Positions 1 through 9,738 of a stretch of 64,000 nt of DNA are shown in pieces. The notes under the pieces are model-generated. The model worked only from the letters and a program-made list of their open reading frames with translations, searched no databases and was not told the origin of the DNA. Position 1 is the first letter of the stretch, and every line of letters starts with the position of its first letter. The position numbers and the translations under genes were made by a program. This DNA is from Hoeflea ulvae (GTDB taxonomy: Bacteria; Pseudomonadota; Alphaproteobacteria; Rhizobiales; Rhizobiaceae): contig NZ_JAOVZQ010000001.1 of the NCBI RefSeq assembly GCF_026619435.1, forward strand, positions 2,363,501 through 2,427,500. The letters are read 5' to 3'.

Positions 1-342
1 GCAGCGCAGGGCATCGCCCAGGAAATCGTGGATGCCTTTTTCGAGGACATCGACCATTCGATGCGTGAACTTGGCGTGGGCGACACCAGCGTGCCCAAGC
101 GCATGAAGAAATTTGCCCGGATGTTTTACGGCCGCGCCAAGTCCTACGGTCTGGCGCTTGCCGAAGGTGACCGCGATGCCCTGGTCGAGGCCTTGCGGCG
201 CAACCTGCACCCAGATCAGCCTGACAATGCCCCGTCGATGCAGGCCTTGTCGGAATGGATGATCGAGACCGCCCGGAACCTTGAAGCGGTTTCCGAGGAA
301 ACACTGGCGGCGGGTCAACTGGCCTTTCCGGAAACCCATTGA
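1..342 (+). CDS. Ubiquinol-cytochrome c chaperone family protein (C-terminal part)
   Basis: The frame is open from base 1, so the gene begins upstream of the window; 113 codons of the C-terminal part are visible. The segment around MRELGVGDTSVPKRMKK and FARMFYGRAKSY is typical of the CBP3/UQCC1-type chaperone family, which assists assembly of cytochrome b into the bc1 complex at the inner membrane. In rhizobia this gene normally precedes yceD and plsX, as here; the next start is 13 bases after the stop. Function is from family resemblance, not from a search. Confidence 0.8.
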   Translation, partial: AAQGIAQEIVDAFFEDIDHSMRELGVGDTSVPKRMKKFARMFYGRAKSYGLALAEGDRDALVEALRRNLHPDQPDNAPSMQALSEWMIETARNLEAVSEETLAAGQLAFPETH

Positions 343-355
343 GAAAGAAGATCCG

Positions 356-919
356 ATGACACAGCCAGACAACGATCTGTTTTCCTATCCGGTCAAGGTG
401 AGCAACATCTCCGCCAGCGCGGTGACCGTTCGCATCTCTGCCGATGCAGCCGATCTCAAGCGGCTGGAAAGACAGTGGGGTGTGTCGCAGGTGCTCAACT
501 TCGAGGCGGAAGTGGTGCTCAGCCGCTGGAAGCGCGACGGCGTGCGGCTCACCGGCCATATCAGCTCTTCGGTCGTCCAGCCCTGTGTGGTGACGCTTGA
601 ACCGGTCACCCAGCAGATAGAAGAGGATTTCGAATCCATTTTCCTGCCCGAGAACTCACGGCTCGCAAGCCGCATGCTGGACAACAATGGCGAGATGTTT
701 CTCGACCCGGAAGGCCCGGATTTGCCCGAAACGTTTACTGGCGACACGATCGATTTCGGCGCCGTGGTTGCCGAGTTCGCAGCGCTCGCGATTGATTCCT
801 ATCCCCGCAAACCGGGTCTTGAATTCGGTGACCGGATCGAGAGCGATCCGTCGCAGGACAAAAAACCGTCACCTTTTTCGGTTTTGCAGTCTTTGAAGCG
901 GGAAGATTCCAAGGGTTAG
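356..919 (+). CDS. yceD: YceD / DUF177 family protein
   Basis: 187 residues. I chose ATG at 356, preceded by a GAGAAAGAAG ribosome site, over a longer frame that would overlap the previous gene. The family is thought to act in rRNA metabolism (23S rRNA accumulation in E. coli and plants) and in many bacteria is linked to rpmF-plsX-fabH. Here it sits upstream of plsX, with no rpmF between. The sequence has the family's beta-rich middle followed by an acidic tail, with no membrane segment. The role in this organism is inference from position and family. Confidence 0.82.
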   Translation: MTQPDNDLFSYPVKVSNISASAVTVRISADAADLKRLERQWGVSQVLNFEAEVVLSRWKRDGVRLTGHISSSVVQPCVVTLEPVTQQIEEDFESIFLPENSRLASRMLDNNGEMFLDPEGPDLPETFTGDTIDFGAVVAEFAALAIDSYPRKPGLEFGDRIESDPSQDKKPSPFSVLQSLKREDSKG

Positions 920-1015
920 CCGCATCTGCGGTGACAAAGCAGTTGTGCCCCGTGCGAAAACGGGTATTTTCTGCCCACAAATCCGGCCCGTAGAGCCGGG
1001 GATAAAGGATGGGGT

Positions 1016-2074
1016 GTGATCAGAATAGCGGTGGACTTAATGGGGGGCGATCATGGCCCCAAGGTGATTGTGCCCGGCGTCGCCAAGGCGTTGGAACGAC
1101 ACCCGGAAATCCGCTTCACTCTGTTCGGTCTCGAAGCCGAGTGCCTTGCCGTGCTCAAGAATTTCCCGGCTCTGCTCGAGGCCTCGACCTTCGTGTCGTG
1201 CGAAATCGCCGTAAGCATGGATGACAAGCCCAGCCAGGCGCTGCGGCACGGACGCTATCGCTCATCGATGTGGCGCTCCATCGAAGCCGTCAAGACCGGT
1301 GACGCCGATGTCTGCGTCTCGGCCGGCAATACCGGCGCATTGATGGCCATGTCGCGATTCTGCCTGCGCACCATGGCCAATATCGACCGGCCCGCCATCG
1401 CCGCGATCTGGCCAACCCTGCGCGGCGAGAGCATTGTGCTCGATGTCGGCGCCACTATCGGCGCGGACGCCCAGCAACTGATCGACTTCACCATGATGGG
1501 TGCCGCGATGGCGCGAGCCCTGTTCGAGATCGAAAAGCCCACCGTCGGCCTGCTCAATATCGGCGTCGAGGAAGTCAAGGGCATGGAAGAGATCAAGGAG
1601 GCCGGTCGTCTGATCCGCGAGGCCGCCATGCCGAGCTTCGACTATTACGGATTTGTCGAGGGCGGTGACCTGGGCAAGGGAACGGTCGACGTCGTTGTCA
1701 CCGAAGGCTTCGTCGGAAATGTCGCCCTGAAGACCGCGGAAGGCACCGCCCGCCAGATCGGCGGCTATCTGCGTGCCGCGATGTCGCGCACCCTGATGGC
1801 GCGGATCGGTTATTTCTTCGCCAAGGGCGCCTTCGACCTGCTGCGCGAGAAAATGGATCCAGGCAAGGTCAATGGCGGCGTGTTTCTCGGCCTCAACGGG
1901 ATTGTCATCAAGAGCCATGGCGGCGCCGATATTGACGGCTTCGCAGCCGCGGTGGATGTCGGCTATGACATGGTCCGCAACGGTTTGAAGTCAAAGATCG
2001 AACACGATCTCAACCTCTATCACACACGTCGCTCAGCGCTTGCCGTGCCGGCCGTGGACAGCTCTTCCAGCTAG
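1016..2074 (+). CDS. plsX: Phosphate acyltransferase PlsX
   Basis: 352 residues, normal for the family. PlsX makes acyl-phosphate from acyl-ACP, the first step of phosphatidic acid synthesis by the PlsX/PlsY route. The N terminus carries the signature [11 protein letters not shown], and a [10 protein letters not shown] motif follows near residue 103. The start is a GTG at 1016 with AAAGGATGGGG just upstream; no ATG lies in a better place. It is 12 bases ahead of fabH and surely co-transcribed with it, coupling membrane lipid and fatty-acid initiation. Confidence 0.97.
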   Translation: MIRIAVDLMGGDHGPKVIVPGVAKALERHPEIRFTLFGLEAECLAVLKNFPALLEASTFVSCEIAVSMDDKPSQALRHGRYRSSMWRSIEAVKTGDADVCVSAGNTGALMAMSRFCLRTMANIDRPAIAAIWPTLRGESIVLDVGATIGADAQQLIDFTMMGAAMARALFEIEKPTVGLLNIGVEEVKGMEEIKEAGRLIREAAMPSFDYYGFVEGGDLGKGTVDVVVTEGFVGNVALKTAEGTARQIGGYLRAAMSRTLMARIGYFFAKGAFDLLREKMDPGKVNGGVFLGLNGIVIKSHGGADIDGFAAAVDVGYDMVRNGLKSKIEHDLNLYHTRRSALAVPAVDSSSS

Positions 2075-2086
2075 GATGCAAGAATA

Positions 2087-3058
2087 ATGATCCGTTCAGT
2101 TGTACGTGGTTTCGGGGCGCAGGTCCCCGAGCGAATCATGAAAAACAGCGATTTCGAAGGTGTGGTCGAAACCAATGACGAGTGGATCGTTCAGCGGACC
2201 GGCATTCGCCAGCGCCACATTGCCGGCGAAGGCGAGACCACGGCTTCGCTGGGGGAAATGGCTGCCCGCGCAGCACTTGACCGCGCCAATATGACCGCGG
2301 CCGATATCGACCTGATCATCTGCGCCACCTCGACGCCGGACAACACCTTTCCCGCCACCGCCGTCAATATCCAGAACCGGCTCGGCATGCATCACGGTGC
2401 GGCCTTCGATGTGCAGGCGGTCTGCTCGGGTTTCGTGTTCGCGGTGACGACAGCCGACAGCTACATCAAGTCGGGCCTGGCCAGGCGGGTGCTCGTCATC
2501 GGCGCCGAAACCTTCTCCCGCATTCTCGACTGGAATGACCGCACTACCTGCGTTCTCTTCGGAGACGGCGCCGGCGCGATCGTGCTGGAGGCGGCCGAAG
2601 GCGAGGGGAACACCGATGATCGCGGCGTGCTCACCGCGCATCTGCGTTCCGACGGTGCGCACCGCGAAAAGCTCTATGTCGACGGCGGACCCTCGACCAC
2701 CGGGACGGTCGGGCATCTGCGCATGCAGGGCCGCGAGGTGTTCAAGCACGCAGTCGGCATGATCACCGACGTGATCGAAGCGGCCTATGCCGCCACCGGC
2801 CTGGGATCGGATGACATTGACTGGTTTGTTCCTCACCAGGCCAACCGCCGCATCATCGATGCCTCGGCGCGCAAACTCGGCATTGCCGAATCCAAGGTGG
2901 TGATCACCGTGGACCACCACGGAAACACCTCGGCGGCCTCGATTCCGCTGGCGCTTGCCGAGGCGGCAGGTGACGGCAGGATCAAAAAGGGCGATCTTGT
3001 GCTGCTCGAGGCGATGGGCGGCGGCTTCACCTGGGGCTCGGTGCTGTTGCGCTGGTAG
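2087..3058 (+). CDS. fabH: Beta-ketoacyl-ACP synthase III (FabH)
   Basis: 323 residues. FabH condenses acetyl-CoA with malonyl-ACP to start each fatty-acid chain. The active-site cysteine lies in [12 protein letters not shown] (about residue 113), and the catalytic His and Asn lie in VPHQANRRI and [12 protein letters not shown] near the C terminus. It directly follows plsX and precedes ihfA, a conserved rhizobial order. Nothing is missing or unusual. Confidence 0.98.
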   Translation: MIRSVVRGFGAQVPERIMKNSDFEGVVETNDEWIVQRTGIRQRHIAGEGETTASLGEMAARAALDRANMTAADIDLIICATSTPDNTFPATAVNIQNRLGMHHGAAFDVQAVCSGFVFAVTTADSYIKSGLARRVLVIGAETFSRILDWNDRTTCVLFGDGAGAIVLEAAEGEGNTDDRGVLTAHLRSDGAHREKLYVDGGPSTTGTVGHLRMQGREVFKHAVGMITDVIEAAYAATGLGSDDIDWFVPHQANRRIIDASARKLGIAESKVVITVDHHGNTSAASIPLALAEAAGDGRIKKGDLVLLEAMGGGFTWGSVLLRW

Positions 3059-3229
3059 TCAAATGGACGTCGAAACAAGGATTTAAGCGTCATGTTCAAC
3101 TAATTTTGGTTCGTCGGCCCAACTGCGGTCGCATTCGCCTGAGTTACTTGACCTTGAGAAGCTTGAACCATAGTGTTGTTGAACTACATTAACGGGCGGC
3201 GGGGATGCTGACCAGTTTGGTTGGATAAA

Positions 3230-3559
3230 ATGAGTGGCAAAACGATCACCAGGGCGGACCTTGCAGAAGCGGTATTCCGCAAGGTGGGGCTCTCGAGAAC
3301 CGAATCAGCAGAACTTGTAGAAATGGTCATTGACGAAGTTTGCGGCGCCATCGTGCGTGGCGACAGCGTCAAGCTTTCCTCATTTGCGACCTTCCAGGTT
3401 CGCGAGAAGAAAGAGCGCATAGGACGCAATCCCAAGACCGGGGAAGAAGTGCCGATCAGCCCGCGCCGGGTGATGACCTTCAAGGCCTCCAACGTGCTCA
3501 AGAGCCGTGTTCTCAAAGGCCACCTGGCCCGCAAGGGCAAGACCAAGAGCAAGCCGTAA
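3230..3559 (+). CDS. ihfA: Integration host factor subunit alpha
   Basis: 109 residues. IHF is a heterodimeric DNA-bending protein used in replication, transcription and site-specific recombination. The sequence has the HU/IHF fold with the [12 protein letters not shown] arm that inserts into the minor groove. An upstream TTG at 3221 would add three residues; ATG at 3230 gives the usual MSGKT start. It is the second HU-family gene in the window besides hupB. IHF could assist excision of the genomic island 6 kb downstream, which is inference. Confidence 0.95.
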   Translation: MSGKTITRADLAEAVFRKVGLSRTESAELVEMVIDEVCGAIVRGDSVKLSSFATFQVREKKERIGRNPKTGEEVPISPRRVMTFKASNVLKSRVLKGHLARKGKTKSKP

Positions 3560-3823
3560 GCCGCGCCTTACCCTCGTTGCGCCGCGATCTGGCCTGTAGA
3601 TGTGCTGATAGTGGTTGGCAATGGTCATCATGCCCTTGATATTCAGCCTGCAAAGCTTTGAACTGGTGATGGCTTCGCGGCTCTTGATCGCGATTCGCTG
3701 CCGCATCGGGCGTCAATTCCGTTTTGGGTCTGACGCGAGGCGATGCGGCAATATTACAGGGTGGAGTGATCTGCGTGCAGGCTGTTGAGCGCACCAGCAT
3801 CGCCCGAAAATCGGAGTGGCAGT

Positions 3824-4363
3824 ATGGACAAGAGCCCTGACGCGTTCCGGACGATTTCGGAGGTGGCGGAAGACCTGGATCTGCCGCAGCATGTGCTGCG
3901 CTTCTGGGAAACCAGGTTCACCCAGATCAAGCCGATGAAGCGCGGCGGCGGCCGGCGGTACTATCGCCCGGACGACATCGATCTTCTCAAGGGCATCCGC
4001 ACCCTGCTTTACGATCAGGGCTACACGATCAAGGGCGTGCAGAAACTGCTCAAGCTCAACGGCAACAAGTTTGTCATCGCCGTCGGCGCCGGTGACATGG
4101 CCGCGGTCGAAACATTGTCGGCCAGCATGGCCCAGGAGGCGGAGCCGGCACGCGCGCCCGCAGCCGATGAAGACCAGCTTGTCGGCAAGGCGCGCCTGCC
4201 TTCGACCCGGCGGTTCTTCAGCCTAGGTGGCGAATCCGGCAAGGAGCCGGACGAGGCGGCAGCATCGAAGGGCGGCGGATTGAAGCGCGATGACAGGGCC
4301 TTGCTTCAGGAAGCGCTCTATGACCTTCTCGAATGCAAGAGATTGCTCGACCAGGTCCGCTGA
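3824..4363 (+). CDS. MerR family transcriptional regulator
   Basis: 179 residues. The N-terminal winged helix-turn-helix (residues 8-75) has the MerR pattern: [22 protein letters not shown], read here in pieces, then a GGRRYYR wing. The C-terminal half is acidic and low in complexity and lacks the cysteines of metal-sensing MerR proteins. ATG at 3824 has GGAG upstream. This gene follows ihfA in most rhizobia and its ligand is unknown. The 264 bases between ihfA and this gene show no convincing gene. Confidence 0.88.
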   Translation: MDKSPDAFRTISEVAEDLDLPQHVLRFWETRFTQIKPMKRGGGRRYYRPDDIDLLKGIRTLLYDQGYTIKGVQKLLKLNGNKFVIAVGAGDMAAVETLSASMAQEAEPARAPAADEDQLVGKARLPSTRRFFSLGGESGKEPDEAAASKGGGLKRDDRALLQEALYDLLECKRLLDQVR

Positions 4364-4397
4364 TCGCCGCGGCCCGCAGCCTCGCGGCCAATCCTGA

Positions 4398-4601
4398 TCA
4401 ATTTACCCTGAGCCCGTGAACCCGGCGCGCTTCTTCCAGTGCCGCTTCGAGATAGGATTCGACATCGACGAAGCCCTTTTCGCGGGCCAGCGCCAGCGCC
4501 ATGTCGATCTGCATCATCACCATGGCGAGACGCTCTCTGTCGTCCTGGGTCGCCAGGGTGACAAGCTCCAGCCGGTTGGAAGGTGAACGGCGTGAAGTCA
4601 T
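4398..4601 (-). CDS. Small hypothetical protein coupled to the LysR gene
   Basis: 67 residues, helical and charged, with no membrane segment or recognised domain. Its ATG overlaps the TGA of the upstream LysR gene (ATGA at 4598-4601), which suggests translational coupling and makes it more likely real. The middle (EKGFVDVESYLEAALEEARR) looks like an amphipathic helix pair. I do not recognise the family. It may simply be a conserved rhizobial microprotein. Confidence 0.6.
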   Translation of the reverse strand: MTSRRSPSNRLELVTLATQDDRERLAMVMMQIDMALALAREKGFVDVESYLEAALEEARRVHGLRVN

Positions 4602-5596
4602 GAGCGAGCCGTGAATCCTTCGAAATAAGACCTGAGGTCCTCGCGCGAAAACTGCTCTTCAATCGCCTCGGGCGTCATCGTGTCAGGACCGAACCAGGGA
4701 TATTTGCGATCGTCGAAACTGTCGGTCAGGAGATCGATAAAGGCCCTGTGCCGGGCACTCTTGACCACTTCCGGGTGGGTCGCAAGCCAGATCTCGACGC
4801 GGAAATCGAAGCCCAGATCGATATGTTCGACATCGCCGCCGATGGCTCTTGCATAATTGGGCATCAGCCCGATGCCGGCGCCCTTGGCGACAGCCCAGTA
4901 ATGCGCGGACGAGAAATTGGTTTTCATCCGCACCATGCGGTTGGCAATCTGTGCCCCGAATATCTTGTCGAGCTCATAGCCCCGCAACTGGTCGGTCTGC
5001 TGCTCGACTACGCGGTGATTGACCATGTCGGCAACATTCTTGGGGCGGCCGAACTGTTCGAGATAGCTGGCGCTGGCAAAGGGGACAAGGTGCAGATAGC
5101 CCAGCCGCTTGACCTTGAGTTCCGGCCGGTTGGGCATTTCAAGCTGCACCGAGATATCGGCTTCCATGCGCAGCACATCGACCGAGCGCATGGCGCATTG
5201 CAGCTCGATGCGGTTCCTGGCGCCGGTGTCATTCATGTAGTCGACAATGCGCGGCGTCAGCCAGAAACTGCCCAGGCCCTCGGTGATGGCAAGCCGGATC
5301 GGGCCGCTGGCCTCGCGCTCCGCCATGGCGGCCACGCGCCACATGTCCGATACCGAACTCTCCACGTCCCGCGCGGCAAGCACCACCCGGCGGCCTTCAT
5401 CGGTCAGGCGGACGCCATCGGACTCGCGAAACAGCAAGGGGTATCCAAGCTGATCCTCGAGCCTGGTGATTGTTCGCCGCACCGTGTTGATCGACATGCC
5501 GAGCTCTTCCGTGGCCTTGCGGAAGCTCGAATGCCTCGCAACGGACAGGAAAACCCGGATGCTGTTCCAATCAGCGTTCCGCCATTGGTGTTCCAT
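4598..5596 (-). CDS. LysR family transcriptional regulator
   Basis: 332 residues. The N-terminal winged helix-turn-helix (about residues 10-68) has the LysR pattern FRKATEELGMSINTVRRTI. A periplasmic-binding-like effector domain follows. ATG at 5596 has a weak GAGAG site; a GTG at 5617 would add seven residues. It is divergent from the GNAT gene at 5684 with only 87 bases between starts, the usual arrangement for a LysR protein and its target. That regulatory link is inference. The inducer is unknown. Confidence 0.9.
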   Translation of the reverse strand: MEHQWRNADWNSIRVFLSVARHSSFRKATEELGMSINTVRRTITRLEDQLGYPLLFRESDGVRLTDEGRRVVLAARDVESSVSDMWRVAAMAEREASGPIRLAITEGLGSFWLTPRIVDYMNDTGARNRIELQCAMRSVDVLRMEADISVQLEMPNRPELKVKRLGYLHLVPFASASYLEQFGRPKNVADMVNHRVVEQQTDQLRGYELDKIFGAQIANRMVRMKTNFSSAHYWAVAKGAGIGLMPNYARAIGGDVEHIDLGFDFRVEIWLATHPEVVKSARHRAFIDLLTDSFDDRKYPWFGPDTMTPEAIEEQFSREDLRSYFEGFTARS

Positions 5597-5683
5597 AGGG
5601 GGAACTCTCTGTAGCACTATTTGCCAAAGTCAAATGCGAAGGACTTGGTTAACTTCTTCTTCGATACATAGAGGAATTTAACC

Positions 5684-6904
5684 ATGTCCGCCAAACCACA
5701 GAATAGCGTTTTCCCCGCAAATGCAAGCGGGTTGACTGCTGAGGCGGCGCTGGAAGCACAGCGCATGCAGCGTGCTGCTGCAATGGTGACCGTTTCCAAC
5801 AGGCTGGAGCGTGCCGACGTGCCGCGGCTTCTCGAAGCTGCCGGCAAGGTCATCGGCCAGCTGGCCGAGCCTGCAACGGTAATCCGTATCGCGGAGAAGA
5901 ACCCGGATGCGATCTGGCTGTTTGCACGCCGGGGCAGGACCCGCGCGGAAGGCTTCATGTCCGCTCTTCTGCTCAATGAGGCAGGCCGATCGGCGCTGTT
6001 TGAAGGCAGCCTGAACCTTCTTGATCCGCAGGACGAGTATCTCGTGTGCCAGCATGAACGGCCCGCCGCAATCTATGTCTGGGCCAGCTTCACGCCGGGC
6101 ATTCTGGCGGCCGGCATCAACCGCGTCATGGACCGCTTCGACTCGCCCCATTACGCCGAAGCCGACGTCGTCTCGACCTCGTTCACCATCCGCGGACATC
6201 GCGCCATGGTCCGGCGCGGCTTTGAGCACGGCGTCTGGCACGATGGCCATTTCCTCGAGGGTTTCTACATGATCCCGCGCCGGTCGAAAACGCTGGCCGA
6301 ACGGCTGCCGCGCTACGCCACCCATGATCCCGTGCTGCGGCCGACCGGCATCCGTGTGGTGACGGGGTTTGACGACATGATGCGGGTTGCCGCGGTGCGC
6401 TCGGCCGTCTTTATCGGAGAACAGGCCTGCCCCTTTGACGAAGAGTTCGACGGCAATGACCTGGCCGCCACCCATCTGCTGGCGCTGGTCGACAACGAGC
6501 CGGCCGGCTGCATGCGCGTGCGCTATTTCGGGGATTTCGCCAAGATGGAACGGCTGGCGGTGCGCAAGGAATTCCGCACGTCACGCACGGCCTTCGAGCT
6601 GGTGCGCGCCAGCGTTGCATTGTGCAAGGAGAAGGGGTTCCGCCGGATCTATGGCCATGCCCGCGAGGACTATCTGCCTTTCTGGCAGCATTTCGGCTTC
6701 AAGCTCAAGGAAAACGGTGCGCCCTTCGCCTTCTCGGATCATGTTTTCGTCGAAATGATCGACGACATCGAACCGTCGCCGACAGCGATCTCGCTCAAGG
6801 ACGGACCCTACCGGCTGATCCGGCCGGAAGGCGCATGGCATGTCCCGGGCCCGCTTGAACTGTCGGCCGCACGGCATGCGCATTCCCATAGTCCGCACAT
6901 GTGA
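5684..6904 (+). CDS. GNAT family acetyltransferase with unknown N-terminal half
   Basis: 406 residues, far longer than a bare GNAT domain. The acetyltransferase fold occupies about residues 215-345: an entry strand with VRSAVFIGEQACPFDEEFDG, a MERLAVRKEFR strand, and a helix ending in GHAREDYLPFWQHFGF. The first 210 residues match no domain I recognise. The last residues are His-rich (HAHSHSPHM), possibly binding metal. Its substrate is unknown. It sits next to a divergent LysR gene and is followed after 12 bases by a small gene. Confidence 0.82.
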   Translation: MSAKPQNSVFPANASGLTAEAALEAQRMQRAAAMVTVSNRLERADVPRLLEAAGKVIGQLAEPATVIRIAEKNPDAIWLFARRGRTRAEGFMSALLLNEAGRSALFEGSLNLLDPQDEYLVCQHERPAAIYVWASFTPGILAAGINRVMDRFDSPHYAEADVVSTSFTIRGHRAMVRRGFEHGVWHDGHFLEGFYMIPRRSKTLAERLPRYATHDPVLRPTGIRVVTGFDDMMRVAAVRSAVFIGEQACPFDEEFDGNDLAATHLLALVDNEPAGCMRVRYFGDFAKMERLAVRKEFRTSRTAFELVRASVALCKEKGFRRIYGHAREDYLPFWQHFGFKLKENGAPFAFSDHVFVEMIDDIEPSPTAISLKDGPYRLIRPEGAWHVPGPLELSAARHAHSHSPHM

Positions 6905-6916
6905 GAGGCACTGTTC

Positions 6917-7186
6917 ATGTTCACAGCCCAAGCAACATCCTACGCCTGGATCATTCGCACGCTGGTTACCTGCCGCGAAGAAGCGGACCGGCTCAAGCAT
7001 GGCGATCTGAGCCACCTCATCAACATGGCCGTGCTGCAGACGGCGCTGGACTGGGAGGGCCATGAACCCTCGAAGGGCCAGGAGACAAATCTCGATGCGC
7101 TGCTGCGCCTCAAAATGAAACTCGCGTTTTCAGAACGGAGCGACAATATCGTCCTTCTGAACAGCAAAACCGCCGGGGAAGCCTAA
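6917..7186 (+). CDS. Small hypothetical protein downstream of GNAT gene
   Basis: 89 residues, soluble and mostly helical. ATG at 6917 has GAGAGGCAC upstream and lies 12 bases after the GNAT stop, so the two are likely one transcript ending at the hairpin at 7287. I recognise no domain. It may be a small accessory or regulatory partner of the acetyltransferase. Confidence 0.65.
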   Translation: MFTAQATSYAWIIRTLVTCREEADRLKHGDLSHLINMAVLQTALDWEGHEPSKGQETNLDALLRLKMKLAFSERSDNIVLLNSKTAGEA

Positions 7187-7286
7187 CGACCAGCGGTTTG
7201 CCGGGCGGGTGCTAGGGTTGACGCCACCGTTCGCGGCGCATCCGTCCGGTTTTATTTGAACCCATGGGACGAGCTGTTCCGTGCAG

Positions 7287-7330
7287 GGAAAGACCGGGGC
7301 TGCGTCAGTGCAGCTCCGGTCTTTCCGGTT
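7287..7330 (+). terminator. Strong hairpin between convergent genes
   Basis: A 17-bp stem (7287-7303 with 7310-7326, one G-T pair) and a 6-base loop, then GGTTTT. It lies between the rightward 6917 gene and the leftward TadG gene, so it probably terminates both transcripts. The U-tract is short, hence the modest confidence. Confidence 0.6.
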
Positions 7331-7379
7331 TTGGGTCCGAGCGCCGCATGGGCGCCGGGCTTGTCGGAAGAAAAGCGGC

Positions 7380-9005
7380 CTACAAGGTCAGCCGGAGTTG
7401 CACCACGCCCTTCCTGATCGCATCCATGATCGGGGCAAGCTGCTGCCGCGATGGCGCATCGAAATAGTGGGCTTTGCTCGACGCGCATTCCGACAGCACC
7501 GTCTCCGTGGTGACCACCGGCTTTTCGAGCCGGATGGTGTAGATTTCGACGCCGTCTTCCTTGGCATTGGTGCAGGCGGCGATCGTCTTCTTGTCCAGCG
7601 CCGAGGTGGTCTGGCCGGAGCTTGCCGCGGTGAGGCCGTCCAGGCGGCCGTCAACCAGATATCCCATGCTGGTGTAACTCGATCCAAGCAGGTTGTTGAG
7701 GTTGCCGAAGGAGTTCTCGCCGTCGCTGACGAAGATCATGATCTTCTCGACCGATCCGTCGGCCTCGTCCGAGCCCTCGGTGAAGGGTTCGCGGCTCGAA
7801 AGCACGCGCCAGCCCCACATCACCCCTTCCAGCATGTTGTTGCTGCCGGAGGCTGTGAGTTTCCGCACCGTCGACCTGATCTCGTCGAAGTCGGTTGTCA
7901 GCGTGACCAGCGGTTCGACCTCACACCCAAATCCCGGACCTTTCGGCGCGGACTGACCTGAAAGCGAGATCGACGGCGAGAAATCCGCTTTCGGTTTCTT
8001 CCATTTCATCACCTGGACGATGGCGTCATCGGTGTCCTTCGGCTTGACATATTTGCCGGTGCGGCCATAGCGCACGAGCTGGTCTTCCTTGTCGGTTTCC
8101 GTGGTGCCCTTGCCTTTGAGGGGCAGTCCGGAATCCGGCAGGTAGGAATTGGCAAACAGCAGCGGGATGTCGGGTTCATCAATGGCGAAGAACGGCGTGA
8201 ACAGTGACTGCTTGTCATTCGGGTCGGGCACGGTGTCAAAGACATCGTGCAGCGTCTTGCCATTGGCCACGCGTGTTTCCACGCATCCGGGCCAGTCCAC
8301 CTTGAGATGTCTGAACATGGCAAAACGGCTGAATTCCGAGGGCAGGTCGGATTGCGGGATTGGTGCCTTGGCGTCCTGGTCGAGCCAGTCGGCCGCGGGC
8401 ACCTTGACCTTGCCGCCGCCATTGATCACCGGGCCGAATTCCGGCCCGACATTGACGAAGCCGGAATAGGGAACAAGCGCGATCTTGACCTGGTCCTTGT
8501 CAAGCCCGAGCGCCTCGATGTCATCCACCAGGCCGATGATGGCATTTTGCAATGTCACCAGCTTGCCGCCGGCCATCGAGCCGGTGGTGTCGAGCACAAG
8601 CGCGATCTCGTATCTGGTCGAGGCATAGGTGGCTTCCGAGCGGACATTGACCATGACGGATTTCTTGTTCAACAGCCCGCTAAAGACCAGCGGCTTGTCC
8701 ACGGCGACATTGATCCGGGCAACGCCGCTCGCCGTGGCGGCCGCGACCTGTGCGGTAGTGAAGCCGTAATTGGCGGCAACCACCTGGCGGGCGATCTCGA
8801 CGGCATACGGGCCGGTGATCTCGCCTTCGCGGGCAACTGCGAGGGCGGCCGCATCTGCCGCATTCTGCAATTCGCTTTTCTGGAGGCTCAAGCCGACATA
8901 GTCGACCGCCAGTCCGCCCGACAGCATCACCGGAACGGCGAGAATGGCAAAGGCCATGCCGAAATTTCCGGATGTGTCCTTGAGAAGGGGAATTTTCCTC
9001 AACAT
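7380..9005 (-). CDS. TadG-like pilus assembly protein with von Willebrand A domain
   Basis: 541 residues from ATG at 9005; a longer frame to 9068 lacks support. One membrane segment lies at about residues 17-37, followed by the TadE/TadG pattern ELQNAADAAALA. A vWA domain begins near residue 132 with a metal-site motif DTTGSM (139-144). Such proteins are thought to be exported to the cell surface and to work with Flp/Tad pili. No other tad gene is visible here, so this is a solitary copy, as is common in rhizobia. Confidence 0.88.
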   Translation of the reverse strand: MLRKIPLLKDTSGNFGMAFAILAVPVMLSGGLAVDYVGLSLQKSELQNAADAAALAVAREGEITGPYAVEIARQVVAANYGFTTAQVAAATASGVARINVAVDKPLVFSGLLNKKSVMVNVRSEATYASTRYEIALVLDTTGSMAGGKLVTLQNAIIGLVDDIEALGLDKDQVKIALVPYSGFVNVGPEFGPVINGGGKVKVPAADWLDQDAKAPIPQSDLPSEFSRFAMFRHLKVDWPGCVETRVANGKTLHDVFDTVPDPNDKQSLFTPFFAIDEPDIPLLFANSYLPDSGLPLKGKGTTETDKEDQLVRYGRTGKYVKPKDTDDAIVQVMKWKKPKADFSPSISLSGQSAPKGPGFGCEVEPLVTLTTDFDEIRSTVRKLTASGSNNMLEGVMWGWRVLSSREPFTEGSDEADGSVEKIMIFVSDGENSFGNLNNLLGSSYTSMGYLVDGRLDGLTAASSGQTTSALDKKTIAACTNAKEDGVEIYTIRLEKPVVTTETVLSECASSKAHYFDAPSRQQLAPIMDAIRKGVVQLRLTL

Positions 9006-9298
9006 CTTAATATACCTGAATCTGCAATCATGCTCTGGCTCCGGCCGGCAACTGTTCATTCGAACCAAGGCCCCGTGCCATCTTCTTGTTCTTGCGGTGA
9101 TTATGGAAATCTAAGTTAAAATAACGGTTTCCTAACTGCTGAAATATCTAACTAACGCGCTGGAATACTTGCGGGTAAAAACTGATAGGGGGGTGATTTT
9201 CGAGGCTTGCCGGGAGGCAAACGCAGCAGCGATTTTGCGGCAAAAATCAAAACCGGCCTTGCGCCGAAAACGTCGATGATCTATGGCCTGTGACCAGT

Positions 9299-9375
9299 CG
9301 GAGCGTAGCGCAGCCCGGTAGCGCACTTGTCTGGGGGACAAGGGGTCGTGGGTTCGAATCCCGCCGCTCCGACCA
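9299..9375 (+). tRNA. tRNA-Pro (anticodon GGG)
   Basis: 77 bases with encoded CCA. The acceptor arms CGGAGCG/CGCTCCG pair perfectly with discriminator A. The anticodon arm CTTGT-CTGGGGG-ACAAG gives GGG, and the T arm contains GGTTCGAATCC. Its 3' 46 bases lie inside the 51-bp direct repeat that bounds the genomic island, so this tRNA is the integration target and remains intact at the left end. Confidence 0.97.
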
Positions 9376-9380
9376 TTTTT
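9330..9380 (+). repeat. attL, 51-bp direct repeat
   Basis: Perfect copy of 24064-24114. It starts in the tRNA anticodon arm (TCTGGGGGACAAG), runs through the 3' end and includes the trailing CCATTTTT. The bases on either side differ (G/A before, A/C after), which sets the repeat limits. Because the left copy completes the tRNA, recombination between the copies would excise the island and leave a working tRNA. Confidence 0.95.
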
Positions 9381-9738
9381 ATCTTTTGAGTATCAAGGGC
9401 TTATTGGTATTGCCACCATTTGCGTCCTAGCCAATGGTCATGCTTTCGGGAGTTCGTAAGCGCATAGTAAGCACCACAAATATCTTTGGGATAAGCGGAA
9501 GCGGCAATGAGCGATGTGTAGGCCGCCGGCCTGCATCTTGTTTGTCAGGTCCCCCAATGCCTTCACCCCGTCCAAGTGGCGACATATTGACCGGCACCGC
9601 AAAATGGCTTGGTGGATCGAGCATCGGGTTGAAGCGGCACCTTATACCGCATGTGAGTTGTCTTGATTTATTGCAGCGCTCGGAAAGCCGATGCAATATG
9701 GCGATGCCTGTCCATTTGGCCGCAAAGGAGATTCGCTG
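9381..9738. other. Island left-end non-coding stretch
   Basis: 358 bases between attL and the SRAP gene. Apart from the arm-type site at 9457-9476 I see no gene here: the open frames at 9434-9739 (+) and the long antisense frame over it lack ribosome sites and protein character. It probably holds integrase/accessory factor binding sites and the promoter of the SRAP gene. Confidence 0.5.
9457..9476 (+). promoter_or_regulatory. Putative integrase arm-type site, left
   Basis: A 20-base sequence ending in CATAGTAAGCACCA that recurs with one mismatch at 23930-23949 inside the other island end. Each copy is itself a double element: TAAGC(G/A)C and TAAGCACC repeated 11 bases apart, about one helical turn. 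It lies 77 bases inside attL. Binding by the integrase or an excisionase is inference. Confidence 0.5.

Noticed and set aside
3621..3791. 56-codon ORF between ihfA and merR
   Set aside because: No ribosome site and a composition without a core; likely chance.
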